NCBI GenBank assembly: GCA_964505785.1
Contig: CAZDJZ010000003.1
Coordinates: 171,720 to 235,719, forward strand
From: CAYRTV01 sp964505785
Lineage (GTDB): Bacteria > Acidobacteriota > Aminicenantia > Aminicenantales > Aminicenantaceae
Length of the DNA: 64,000 nt
Reading direction: 5' to 3'
The position numbers and the translations under genes were made by a program. Below, piece after piece: positions 26,079-34,044 of this stretch (position 1 is its first letter; each line of letters opens with the position of its first letter). The notes under the pieces are model-generated. The model did no database searches and had not been told where the DNA came from. It saw only the letters and a list, made by a program, of their open reading frames with translations.

Positions 26079-27385
26079 ATCCCCAATCCAAACCCGAAAA
26101 AAAACTCTCGGCTGCTTTTGAGAGCAAAGTCCTCCACCCCCGCGATAACGTATACATATTTTGACAAGGAGAACCCTGAAGTAATCCGAAAATGCGGCTG
26201 CGGCCGGCGGTTGAAATCAAAAGCTTCCAGGCTGAATTTCACCCGGTCTTCCCAGGCAAAGACATCCAGTCCGGCACCGATCTTCGATTGCATGACGCCG
26301 GCCCTTGGTGAAAAATCGCCCCAGCGGATACCGGCTTGGGCGGAATAAGTGAATTTGTCCTGCCAGGGATCTTGAATGATTTGGGCCATCAAATAGCGGT
26401 CGCCGGTAGGCCAAAGATAAAACGACAGATAACTTTTTACTAAATCCGGCCTTAAAAAATATTCAAACTGCAGTCCCACTGAAGCCCGAAATGCCGTAAC
26501 CGGACGCATAACATCCTGGATTTTCCCCATCGTCTCTTCGGCCTGCTGGTAGAGTTCCGGCTGCTGGATCAATTTTCCTAAAGTCCCTTCTCCCTGGTTT
26601 ACTTTGTCAATGGCTTCATCCAGCCGGTTTAAGGATTCTTCCGCTTTCTCCACCAGTTTCGATATAGAATCGAGATTATTGCGGATAGGGCCCCGGTTTT
26701 CATCCACAAGGTCTTTAAATGTGGATATCAGCTCATCCAAACTATGAGAAATATCCGTCACTTCCCGGTCAAAATTCTGAATCGTCTGCTGGGTTTTCTC
26801 CAGGCCCTGGTTTAACAGTTCTTTGTTCCGGGAAGAGATTTCCCGCAAATCTTTGGCAAAAACAGATATATCCGCCAACGCCCTGCTGAAATCCGCCTGG
26901 GCCTTTTTATTTCCTATAACTTCCCGGAGAGTCTCCCCGGTCTCCTGGATTTCGCTGCTGATATCCACCAGCTCAGTTCCCAATTTTTCCAAACTCAGGG
27001 GAAGCATAACCTCCAGTGATGTTCCCGCCATGGCATACTGCATGGTTTGGCCGGGAATGATTTCAATATATTTTTCACCCAGAATACCCAAAGAGGCCAA
27101 GGTCGCCTTGGAATCAAGCGGTAATTTCACTTCCGGCCTTATGCTTAATTCCACTTCCGCCTTTTGTTCTTTTAAGCGGATATCTTTGACGTAGCCGATC
27201 TTAACCCCGGCCATCCTCACTACGGTACCCTTTTCCAAGCCGGCAGCTGAATCAAAATATAGATACACAGGATACCCCGGCTCAGTAAACAGCCGGCTTA
27301 AATCCCCCACAAGAAAAACAAAGGAGCCCAAAATCACTGCGGCTGCTGTGATAAAAATTCCAATTTTTACTTCTCTTTTGATCAT
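26075..27385 (-). CDS. mlaD: MCE-family phospholipid transport protein (MlaD-like) with long C-terminal beta-rich extension
   Basis: Substrate-binding component of an Mla-type transporter moving phospholipids between membranes. 436 residues from ATG 27385, which has GGAG 7 nt upstream; an earlier start would overlap mlaF. One N-terminal membrane span (IGIFITAAAVILGSFVFLVG), one MCE domain (VRMAGVKIGYVKDI), then long helical coiled-coil stretches (residues about 150-290). The last 130 residues are aromatic, strand-like and end in phenylalanine-rich FFFGFGLGI, like an outer-membrane protein. E. coli MlaD is only 183 residues and lacks such a tail. Confidence 0.85.
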   Translation of the reverse strand: MIKREVKIGIFITAAAVILGSFVFLVGDLSRLFTEPGYPVYLYFDSAAGLEKGTVVRMAGVKIGYVKDIRLKEQKAEVELSIRPEVKLPLDSKATLASLGILGEKYIEIIPGQTMQYAMAGTSLEVMLPLSLEKLGTELVDISSEIQETGETLREVIGNKKAQADFSRALADISVFAKDLREISSRNKELLNQGLEKTQQTIQNFDREVTDISHSLDELISTFKDLVDENRGPIRNNLDSISKLVEKAEESLNRLDEAIDKVNQGEGTLGKLIQQPELYQQAEETMGKIQDVMRPVTAFRASVGLQFEYFLRPDLVKSYLSFYLWPTGDRYLMAQIIQDPWQDKFTYSAQAGIRWGDFSPRAGVMQSKIGAGLDVFAWEDRVKFSLEAFDFNRRPQPHFRITSGFSLSKYVYVIAGVEDFALKSSREFFFGFGLGI

Positions 27386-27404
27386 CTTCCATCTCCCCGG
27401 CCAT

Positions 27405-28151
27405 TCACCAGCTTTTAATTGGACCTTCCGCGAGTCCATGGATAAATTGGTTCACAACCGGATTATCCGATTCCTTTATTTCTTCCGGAGTTCCACATTT
27501 TACGATGACCCCATTATAGAGCATGGCAATCCGGTCGGCAACTTTATAAGCACTTGCCATATCATGAGTGATCACGATTGAAGTGACCTTCATTTCTTTT
27601 GTTAATTGCAGGATGAGATCATTAATGGCATCCGCCCGTATGGGATCAATACCCGTGGACGGCTCATCATAAAGCATGATGCGCGGTTCATAAACGATAG
27701 CGCGCGCCAAACCGACGCGTTTTTTCATTCCTCCGCTTAATTCATGCGGCATCAGCTTCTCAATCCCGCGAAGCCCAACCTTATCCAAGCTTTCTCTTAT
27801 TGCCCGGTCCATCCTGTCCTTTGAATAATCAGTAAACCGCTTAAGACCAAAAGCAACATTTTCCTCAACAGTCAAAGAATCGAACAGCGCGGCACCCTGA
27901 AAAAGCATGCCGAATTTTCTTCGGATTTCAAACCATTCCTTTTCATTCAAGGCAGAGATATCCTTCCCATCTACATAAATTTCCCCGCTGTCCGGATGCA
28001 GCAAACCAATAATATGTTTCAGCAAAACACTTTTACCGGAGCCGCTTTGGCCGATCACCACCAGGGTTTCCCCATCGCGGGCGTCCAAGTTTAATCCCTT
28101 TAGGACCGGTGTGCCTCCAAATGTCTTGAATAATTCCTTGATTTTGATCAT
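27405..28151 (-). CDS. mlaF: Mla-type ABC transporter ATP-binding protein
   Basis: ATPase of the phospholipid transporter. 248 residues: Walker A GQSGSGKSVLLKH, Q-loop in FGMLFQGAALFDSLTV, ABC signature LSGGMKKRVGLARA, Walker B IMLYDEPSTGIDP and switch His in IVITHD. The SGGM signature and STGIDP are typical of MlaF rather than other ABC importers. Between mlaE and mlaD in one operon. Confidence 0.94.
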   Translation of the reverse strand: MIKIKELFKTFGGTPVLKGLNLDARDGETLVVIGQSGSGKSVLLKHIIGLLHPDSGEIYVDGKDISALNEKEWFEIRRKFGMLFQGAALFDSLTVEENVAFGLKRFTDYSKDRMDRAIRESLDKVGLRGIEKLMPHELSGGMKKRVGLARAIVYEPRIMLYDEPSTGIDPIRADAINDLILQLTKEMKVTSIVITHDMASAYKVADRIAMLYNGVIVKCGTPEEIKESDNPVVNQFIHGLAEGPIKSW

Positions 28152-28152
28152 T

Positions 28153-28911
28153 TTATTTCAACGTCGCCGGCAGCGCTTTGCTTAAGAAAAAATTAAGAAT
28201 TAATATCCCTATACTGGCAACGACAACCGTTGTTGTGGTCGCTTTTCCGACACCTTCTGCCCCGCATTCAGTTTTCATCCCCTGCCAGCACCCGATAACG
28301 GCAATATATCCGCCGAATATCATCGCTTTGATCAATCCGCTGACTAAATCCCATATCTCCATATAAAGCAAGGTATTGCGCATATAAACAAAGCGGTTGA
28401 CTCCCATGGCAATATTATAGGCATACCCTCCCAAAATACCGATGACATCTCCGTAAAGAGTCAGCAGCGGCACCATAAAAACACAAGCCAAGGTGCGTGG
28501 TACAACCAAATACTGAACAGGATTCGCCCCCAGGCTATGCAGGGCGTCTATTTGCTCGGTAATTTTCATGGTGCCGATTTCCGCAGCCATCGCTGAACCG
28601 ACCCGGCCGGAAACCATCAGGCCAACCAGGATGGGGATCAATTCTTTGACAAGGCCCAAGGTGATGATGGGTCCCCCGTACGCCTCCGACCCAGCCCCGA
28701 CATACCTGTGAAAGCCGACATAGGTTTGCAGTCCGAAAACCAGTCCTCCAAAAGCCGCCGTCAACGCAACCACCGGTAATGAACGCACCCCCACAAATTC
28801 CAATTGCTGGACCAAATTTTCCTTTTCCCACCGGAAAAAGAAAATCCGCCGCAAAGTCTGAAAGGAAAGCTGGGCGACTTCACCAACCTGGAATAAAAAC
28901 GTCTTCATCAT
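28153..28911 (-). CDS. mlaE: Mla-type ABC transporter permease
   Basis: Inner-membrane permease of the Mla phospholipid transporter. 252 residues, about five or six spans. Family landmarks: RSLPVVALTAAFGGLVFGLQ, LVKELIPILVGLMVSGRVGS, AAEIGTMKITEQIDALHSLG and PRTLACVFMVPLLTLYGD. Its start overlaps the dnaB stop by 4 bp, so lipid transport is tied to the rpsF-rpsR-rplI-dnaB transcript. MlaB/MlaC partners are not nearby. Confidence 0.94.
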   Translation of the reverse strand: MMKTFLFQVGEVAQLSFQTLRRIFFFRWEKENLVQQLEFVGVRSLPVVALTAAFGGLVFGLQTYVGFHRYVGAGSEAYGGPIITLGLVKELIPILVGLMVSGRVGSAMAAEIGTMKITEQIDALHSLGANPVQYLVVPRTLACVFMVPLLTLYGDVIGILGGYAYNIAMGVNRFVYMRNTLLYMEIWDLVSGLIKAMIFGGYIAVIGCWQGMKTECGAEGVGKATTTTVVVASIGILILNFFLSKALPATLK

Positions 28912-30269
28912 CCTTCTTCAAATGGATGGACTTCCAGGTTATGAAAACTGGCATATTTATGTAAAAAAGCCAACTGGACATCTCCCGTCGGTCCGTTTCT
29001 TTGCTTGGCGACGATCACCTTGGCAATTCCCTTGATGGTTTCATCCTCAGGTTTATAAACTTCTTCCCGGAAAATGAACATCACGACATCGGCATCCTGT
29101 TCAATAGCGCCCGATTCCCGTAAATCCGAAAGCTGCGGGACCGGTTTGCTTCGCCCCTTTTCAGGCGCCCGGCTGAGCTGTGAGATACCCACTACGGGTA
29201 TCTGCAGTTCCTTCGCCAGCTCTTTTAAAGAGCGGGAGATAAAAGACATTTCCTGTGTCCGGTTTTCAAACCTTCCAGCTCCGGATCTCATAAGTTGGAT
29301 ATAATCAACAAACACAACATCCAATCTTTGTTCCATCTTAAGCCGCCGGGCCTTGGCCTTCATCTCCATTACAGTCAAGGCCGGCGTTTCATCTATGAAG
29401 ATTCCGGCATTGGATATTTTCTGCGCGCTTTTCTTTAAAGTCGAAAATTCCCGTTCGCTGACAAAACCGCGCCTGACTTTCATCAGATCTATCTTGGCAT
29501 CCGAACAAAGTAATCGCAACAGCAGCTGCTCTTTGGACATTTCCAGAGAAAAGAAGCCGACCTTTTTGTCCGTGCTCAGCCCTACATAAAGAGAAATATT
29601 CAGGCAAATGGCGGTTTTCCCCATTGACGGCCGGGCGGCGACAACAACAAATTCAGAGGGATGAAAACCCGCGGTTATTCCGTCCAAAGCATTGAAACCG
29701 GAGGGCACTCCAGTCACCGCCGCCTGCCGGCTGCGGAGAATATCAATGTTTTCCAGGGCGCTTTCCGTCAGGTCATGGACCGGAATAAATCCCGGTTTAA
29801 TTTTCTCTTCAGCTACATCGATAATGGCGGATTGAGCTTCGGCTAAAAGCGTGTCCGCGTCTTGATTCTGGCTGTAGCTGGAGGATATAATCTTGGCTGA
29901 GGATGTAATCAGCCGGCGCAGCAGCGCTTTTTCTTTGATAATGCGGGCATAATATTCAACGTTGATGCTTTTAGGCACCCCGTCCATCAAAGAAGAAAGA
30001 TAGGCTGAACCCCCGACATCCTCCAGCTCTCCGGATTTCTGCAGCTCTTCGGATAAGGTCAGCAAATCGGCGGGAAGGCCCTTGTCCACCAAAACAATGA
30101 TTTTTTCCAATATTTTCCGGTGGCCGTCCTTATAGTAGTCATAAGGAGTAATGATCGACAAAACAACGTTTAAATTCTTGTTGTTTACAAGAATGCCCCC
30201 CAATACTGTTTTTTCCGCATCCGGGCTGTGTGGTGGAGTTTTCTTTAAAAAAGTAAGGTCAATGCCCAT
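28908..30269 (-). CDS. dnaB: Replicative DNA helicase DnaB
   Basis: Hexameric helicase that unwinds the replication fork. 453 residues: N-terminal primase-interacting domain (PHSPDAEKTVLGGILVNN), linker, then the RecA-like domain with Walker A ARPSMGKTA, GFFSLEMSKEQL, VDYIQLM and SDLRESGAIEQDADVV. No intein is present. The order rpsF-rpsR-rplI-dnaB is widespread in bacteria. Confidence 0.97.
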   Translation of the reverse strand: MGIDLTFLKKTPPHSPDAEKTVLGGILVNNKNLNVVLSIITPYDYYKDGHRKILEKIIVLVDKGLPADLLTLSEELQKSGELEDVGGSAYLSSLMDGVPKSINVEYYARIIKEKALLRRLITSSAKIISSSYSQNQDADTLLAEAQSAIIDVAEEKIKPGFIPVHDLTESALENIDILRSRQAAVTGVPSGFNALDGITAGFHPSEFVVVAARPSMGKTAICLNISLYVGLSTDKKVGFFSLEMSKEQLLLRLLCSDAKIDLMKVRRGFVSEREFSTLKKSAQKISNAGIFIDETPALTVMEMKAKARRLKMEQRLDVVFVDYIQLMRSGAGRFENRTQEMSFISRSLKELAKELQIPVVGISQLSRAPEKGRSKPVPQLSDLRESGAIEQDADVVMFIFREEVYKPEDETIKGIAKVIVAKQRNGPTGDVQLAFLHKYASFHNLEVHPFEEG

Positions 30270-30337
30270 GCCGCCACTCTGCCCTTGAAAAAATATTTAT
30301 ATTCCGCCTGCAAAAAGCCGCCGGTTTATATGTCCGG

Positions 30338-30946
30338 TTACTCCTCCGGAATATCCTGCTTGGCCTCTGTTTTGATTCCGATGGCCTTATCCTCTTCTGT
30401 TTTCTCTTCTTTTTTCTCTGAGCCGGATTCCTCTTCCCCCGCGGCTTCAACTTTTTTCCCCGGTTCCGGAGAAGCTTGTTTTTCCGTCTTTTTCTCAGGT
30501 TCCGTCTCTCCCTGCACCCGGATCGTTATTTCTCCCTGATATTCTTGGAATACTTTGACCGGAATTTTGAATTCCCCCAGTTTTTTTATGGGTTCATCCA
30601 GGACAATCCTCCGTTTTTCAAAATCGAAACCCTTTTGGTCCAAGGCGTCTTTGATATCCGTGACATTAACAGAACCGAACAAGGTATCTTTTTCATCCGC
30701 CTTCCTGGTGAAGGACAACTCCGTCTGATTAAGCCGGTCAATAACGGCCTGATGGGACTGAATTTCTTTTTCCAATCCCTTCTGAAGAGCCCTTTTTTCG
30801 ATCTCAATCATATTGCGGTTGGATGCCGTGACTTGGACAGCCATTTTTTTGGGGACAAGATAATTTCTGCCGTATCCGGGAGAAACATCCACAATATCCC
30901 CTTTTTTCCCTAAGTTTTCAATGTTTTCTTTCAGCAGCAGTTTCAT
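30338..30946 (-). CDS. rplI: Large ribosomal subunit protein bL9 with charged C-terminal tail
   Basis: 202 residues; the first 150 match bL9 (MKLLLKENIENLGKKGDIVD, VSPGYGRNYLVPKKMA signature). The remaining 50 or so residues are a low-complexity Lys/Glu/Pro tail (EPEKKTEKQASPEPGKK onward), unusual for L9, which normally ends near residue 150. GGAGG precedes the start. Follows rpsR by 19 bp. Confidence 0.95.
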   Translation of the reverse strand: MKLLLKENIENLGKKGDIVDVSPGYGRNYLVPKKMAVQVTASNRNMIEIEKRALQKGLEKEIQSHQAVIDRLNQTELSFTRKADEKDTLFGSVNVTDIKDALDQKGFDFEKRRIVLDEPIKKLGEFKIPVKVFQEYQGEITIRVQGETEPEKKTEKQASPEPGKKVEAAGEEESGSEKKEEKTEEDKAIGIKTEAKQDIPEE

Positions 30947-30965
30947 GTGATCCTCCAGGTTCCAC

Positions 30966-31211
30966 TCAGTCCGCGACGTACGGTAGTAAAGCGAGCGTGC
31001 GTGCGCGCTTGATTGCCCTTGTCAGTCTGCGTTGATGATATGCACATGTCCCCGTCACTCTCCGCGGAGAAATTTTGCCTCTTTCCGGGACATATCTCTG
31101 TAAAATATCCACTTTCTTGTAATCTATATCTTTAATGTTTTTTTCACAAAACCAGCAGACTTTCCGCCGGGGAGAAAAAAACCTGCGGGATCTTTTTCTT
31201 CTGTTCATCAT
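30966..31211 (-). CDS. rpsR: Small ribosomal subunit protein bS18
   Basis: 81 residues, normal length. CWFCEKNIKDIDYKKVDIL and the conserved RGKISPRRVTGTCAYHQRRL are diagnostic. Three Cys plus a His (C, C, C, H) suggest a zinc-binding version. GGAAGGAG, inside the end of rpsF, sets ATG 31211 as the start. No ssb gene lies between rpsF and rpsR, unlike in many bacteria. Confidence 0.97.
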   Translation of the reverse strand: MMNRRKRSRRFFSPRRKVCWFCEKNIKDIDYKKVDILQRYVPERGKISPRRVTGTCAYHQRRLTRAIKRARTLALLPYVAD

Positions 31212-31213
31212 GA

Positions 31214-31636
31214 TTATTCTCCTTCCTCTGTTTTGGGCTTGGGTTCAGGTTTCGGTTCCTCCGCTTTTTTCCCCGCGGATTTCGCTGTGGTCTTCTTCTC
31301 GCCGGAAGAAGCTGATTTTTCTGAACCAGCCTTTCTCGGGCGGGAAAACGCCTTTTCTTTGAGAATGGTCATATAGCGAATAAACGCTTCTTTTTGTTTG
31401 AACTGCCTTTCCAGCTCAGCCGGGATCTCGGGTGTGCCGTCATAATCAAAAAAAACATAATATGCCGTGTTGAATTTTTCGATGGGATAAGCCAACGCCC
31501 GCGTTCCCCACTTGTCGATACTGTTCATTTTGCCGTTCTTATTCGCCACAATCTCTGCCATCTGTTCAATCAATTGCGCTGTTTCTTCTTCCGGCAGGTT
31601 CGGAGCGAGCAAAAACGCTGTTTCGTAATTTCTCAT
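31214..31636 (-). CDS. rpsF: Small ribosomal subunit protein bS6 with charged C-terminal tail
   Basis: 140 residues; the first 95 or so are the S6 fold (MRNYETAFLLAPNLPEEE, WGTRALAYPIEKFNTAYYVF). The last 45 are a Lys/Glu/Ala-rich tail. S6 pairs with S18 on the ribosome, and the genes are adjacent. A strong stem-loop and a promoter candidate lie directly upstream, so an operon for rpsF, rpsR, rplI, dnaB and the mla genes probably starts here. Confidence 0.96.
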   Translation of the reverse strand: MRNYETAFLLAPNLPEEETAQLIEQMAEIVANKNGKMNSIDKWGTRALAYPIEKFNTAYYVFFDYDGTPEIPAELERQFKQKEAFIRYMTILKEKAFSRPRKAGSEKSASSGEKKTTAKSAGKKAEEPKPEPKPKTEEGE

Positions 31637-31658
31637 TTTGCCTCCTTATGGTTTAGCA

Positions 31659-31682
31659 GCTCCTTTTCTCTGGAAAAGGAGC
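31659..31682 (-). promoter_or_regulatory. Stem-loop in the rpsF leader
   Basis: Perfect 10-bp stem GCTCCTTTTC (31659-31668) / GAAAAGGAGC (31673-31682) with a 4-nt loop, 22 nt before the rpsF start. There is no T-run on the - strand, which argues against a terminator of pth. S6:S18 leader elements regulate this operon in other bacteria, but I cannot see the conserved CCG bulge, so this is only a candidate. Confidence 0.4.
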
Positions 31683-31702
31683 AAGGACTTTTTATTGCAT
31701 CT

Positions 31703-31713
31703 ATTATATTATA
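31703..31713 (-). promoter_or_regulatory. Putative -10 region(s) for the rpsF operon
   Basis: On the - strand two overlapping TATAAT hexamers (31713-31708 and 31708-31703) lie about 70 bp before rpsF. No good -35 is evident at the right distance. Confidence 0.35.
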
Positions 31714-31723
31714 TTAGGCTGAA

Positions 31724-32308
31724 TTATTCATCAGCCGGAACAACCGACCGAGCATTAAATTTATTCATCGCCTCATCAATATCACCGGCTAATATCAAAT
31801 CCAATGCATTCCGGGCTTTTTTCAGGCTTATCCCGAATCGGGCTCTTTCCTCTCTCGTAAAGGAAGACAATACGAATTCCGCTGCATCTTCTCCCTGGGG
31901 AAGAGGCCCAATTCCGATCCGGATTCTAGGAAATTCCCTTGTCCGTATTTCCTGGATGATTGAGCGAAGACCTTTGTGAGATCCTGCGGATCCTCTTTTG
32001 CGTATCCGGATATTTCCTAAATCCAAGTCAAAATCATCATAGATCACCACGACATCCTCACCGGCAGCCTCAAACCGGTCCATCAGGTATCTAACCGCCA
32101 CTCCACTTTTATTCATATACGTTTTCGGTATCGATAAAATGACATTTTCCGGAAATTGATTTTTGACCTCAGCATACACAGCCCGTTTCATCTTTCTGAA
32201 CTTAACTTGGTATTCCCGGGCCAGCTGCTTGATAAAAATAAATCCGGCATTGTGTCTGGTCAGGGCATATTCCTTTCCCGGATTCCCCAGACCAACCACA
32301 ACCCGCAA
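31724..32308 (-). CDS. pth: Peptidyl-tRNA hydrolase
   Basis: Recycles peptidyl-tRNA dropped from ribosomes. 194 residues: VGLGNPGKEYALTRHNAGF with the catalytic His, LSIPKTYMNKSGVAVR with the conserved Asn, YDDFDLDLGNIRIR with the catalytic Asp, and GSAGSHKGLRSI. Only 3 bp separate it from ctc, matching the common prs-ctc-pth cluster. Confidence 0.96.
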   Translation of the reverse strand: MRVVVGLGNPGKEYALTRHNAGFIFIKQLAREYQVKFRKMKRAVYAEVKNQFPENVILSIPKTYMNKSGVAVRYLMDRFEAAGEDVVVIYDDFDLDLGNIRIRKRGSAGSHKGLRSIIQEIRTREFPRIRIGIGPLPQGEDAAEFVLSSFTREERARFGISLKKARNALDLILAGDIDEAMNKFNARSVVPADE

Positions 32309-32311
32309 TCA

Positions 32312-32983
32312 TCACTCCTTGCTTTCTTCCTCTTCTTCCTCTTCTTCTTTCTTTTCTTTTCCAATAACTTCCGGTTCTTCCCCTTCCACAAGAATTTCTT
32401 CTTCGCCCTCTTCTTCTTCCTCGACTTCTTCTTCGGGAGCATGGACCATCGCCACAACTAATTGCGGATCTGAAAGGATCTTCACTCCTTCCGGCGTAGC
32501 CAGTTCTTCCACTTTAACCGATTGCTGCATATGCAGGTCAGTGACATCAACTTCGATTTCTTCCGGAATGTCTTTAGGAAGACATTCGACTTCCAATTCA
32601 CGAGTCACAAAATCCATAAAGCCGCCTTCTGATTTGACGCCAACGGCTTCTCCAACCAGCACCAGCGGAATCGTGACCTCTAAAAATTTATCCATCGCGA
32701 TTTCTATAAGGTCCACATGCAAAAGTTCATCCGTTACTACATCCTGCTGATAATCTTTAATCATAACATCCAGATTTTTGGAATCCAGCTTGATTCGAAA
32801 CAACGTATTTTCGCCGCTTTCCGATTTAAGAATATTGAAAACATCTTTCTTGCTGAGAATCAGAGCCGTACTGGTCACGTTCGGTCCATATAAAACCGCA
32901 GGAAGGCTTCCTTTTTTCCGCAAACGCCGGGAATCGGCTTTTCCTGCCGTATCTCGCTTTTCCGCTTTAATGTTCAAAGTCAT
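32312..32983 (-). CDS. rplY: Large ribosomal subunit protein bL25, general stress (Ctc) form
   Basis: 223 residues: N-terminal L25 5S-rRNA-binding domain (AEKRDTAGKADSRRLRKKG, LPAVLYGP) and the C-terminal TL5/Ctc domain (HVDLIEIAMDKFLEVTIPLV). The end is strongly acidic, with a long run of Glu broken by Gly and Lys, longer than usual for Ctc. Between prs and pth, the usual context for ctc. Confidence 0.95.
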   Translation of the reverse strand: MTLNIKAEKRDTAGKADSRRLRKKGSLPAVLYGPNVTSTALILSKKDVFNILKSESGENTLFRIKLDSKNLDVMIKDYQQDVVTDELLHVDLIEIAMDKFLEVTIPLVLVGEAVGVKSEGGFMDFVTRELEVECLPKDIPEEIEVDVTDLHMQQSVKVEELATPEGVKILSDPQLVVAMVHAPEEEVEEEEEGEEEILVEGEEPEVIGKEKKEEEEEEEESKE

Positions 32984-32995
32984 ATCAAGTCCTCC

Positions 32996-33925
32996 TTACC
33001 TAAACAATGAGCTTACAGAGCTGCCCAAATGAATTCTGCGAATGGCTTCGCCAAAGAGCTCCGCTACCGACAGTACCTGTATCCTCTCGGTCATCTCTGC
33101 TTTTTCTTTTAATGGAATTGTATCCGTAACAATCAATTTCTCTAAACAAGATTCATTGATTCTAGTCAGCGCTTCCCCGGATAATACCGGATGCGTGCAG
33201 GCGGCATAAATTTTATTTGCGCCTTCATTTTTCAATGCTTCCGCTCCTTTAACCAAAGTTCCGCCGGTGTCGACCATATCATCCATCAAAACCACGTCAT
33301 GTCCCTCTACTTCTCCAATCACATGGAGCACTTCAGAAATATTCGGTTTCGGGCGGCGCTTATCGATAATACCTAGTTTTGCATGGAGCCTTTTTGCGAA
33401 CCAGCGGGCCCGTCCGACTCCGCCCGCATCCGGAGAAACAACCGTCAATTTATTCAAGTTCATTTTTTTTATGTGTTCAGCCAAGACAACGCCGGCCATT
33501 AAATTATCTACCGGAACAGAAAAAAAGCCTTGGATTTGCGGGGAATGGAGATCCATGGTTAAAACCCGGCCGGCACCTGCGGTTTCCATCAAGTCGGCTA
33601 TCAAGCGCGCGGAAAGAGGAACGCGGGGGCGATCCTTCCAATCCTGGCGGGCGTAACAATAATACGGAATAACAGCCGTGATTCTTTCAGCCGAGGCCCT
33701 TTTCAAGGCATCAATCATGATAAATAATTCCATTAAATGAAAATTGGTTTCCCGGGCTCCGGTCTGCAAAACAAAAACATCCTCGCCCCGGACATTTTCA
33801 TCGATATAAAAATGGATCTCTCCATCCCTGAATTGCTCCAAGACACTTTTTCCCAAGTCAATATTCAGATAATCCGCAATTTTTCCAGCTAAATCCGGAT
33901 TTGAAGAACCGGTAAATAATTTCAT
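32996..33925 (-). CDS. prs: Ribose-phosphate pyrophosphokinase
   Basis: Makes PRPP from ribose 5-phosphate and ATP for nucleotide and amino acid synthesis. 309 residues from ATG 33925; the longer frame from 34009 would run across the tRNA-Gln gene. Motifs: MKLFTGSSNPDLAGKIA, DMHSP equivalent MDLHSPQIQGFF, catalytic VVSPDAGGVGRARWFAKRL, and PRPP loop VVLMDDMVDTGGTL. Forms the lolB/ispE/prs/ctc/pth cluster with its neighbours. Confidence 0.96.
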   Translation of the reverse strand: MKLFTGSSNPDLAGKIADYLNIDLGKSVLEQFRDGEIHFYIDENVRGEDVFVLQTGARETNFHLMELFIMIDALKRASAERITAVIPYYCYARQDWKDRPRVPLSARLIADLMETAGAGRVLTMDLHSPQIQGFFSVPVDNLMAGVVLAEHIKKMNLNKLTVVSPDAGGVGRARWFAKRLHAKLGIIDKRRPKPNISEVLHVIGEVEGHDVVLMDDMVDTGGTLVKGAEALKNEGANKIYAACTHPVLSGEALTRINESCLEKLIVTDTIPLKEKAEMTERIQVLSVAELFGEAIRRIHLGSSVSSLFR

Positions 33926-33966
33926 TGTTGGATTCTTTTTCACATTATTCCTCTGTATGGAAAATT

Positions 33967-34041
<75 letters not shown>

Positions 34042-34044
34042 GGC

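Noticed and set aside
32156..32750. Open frames on the + strand opposite rplY, Ser/Phe-rich
   Set aside because: They are the reverse of the Glu-rich tail of L25 (GAA/GAG read as TTC/CTC); composition artefact.
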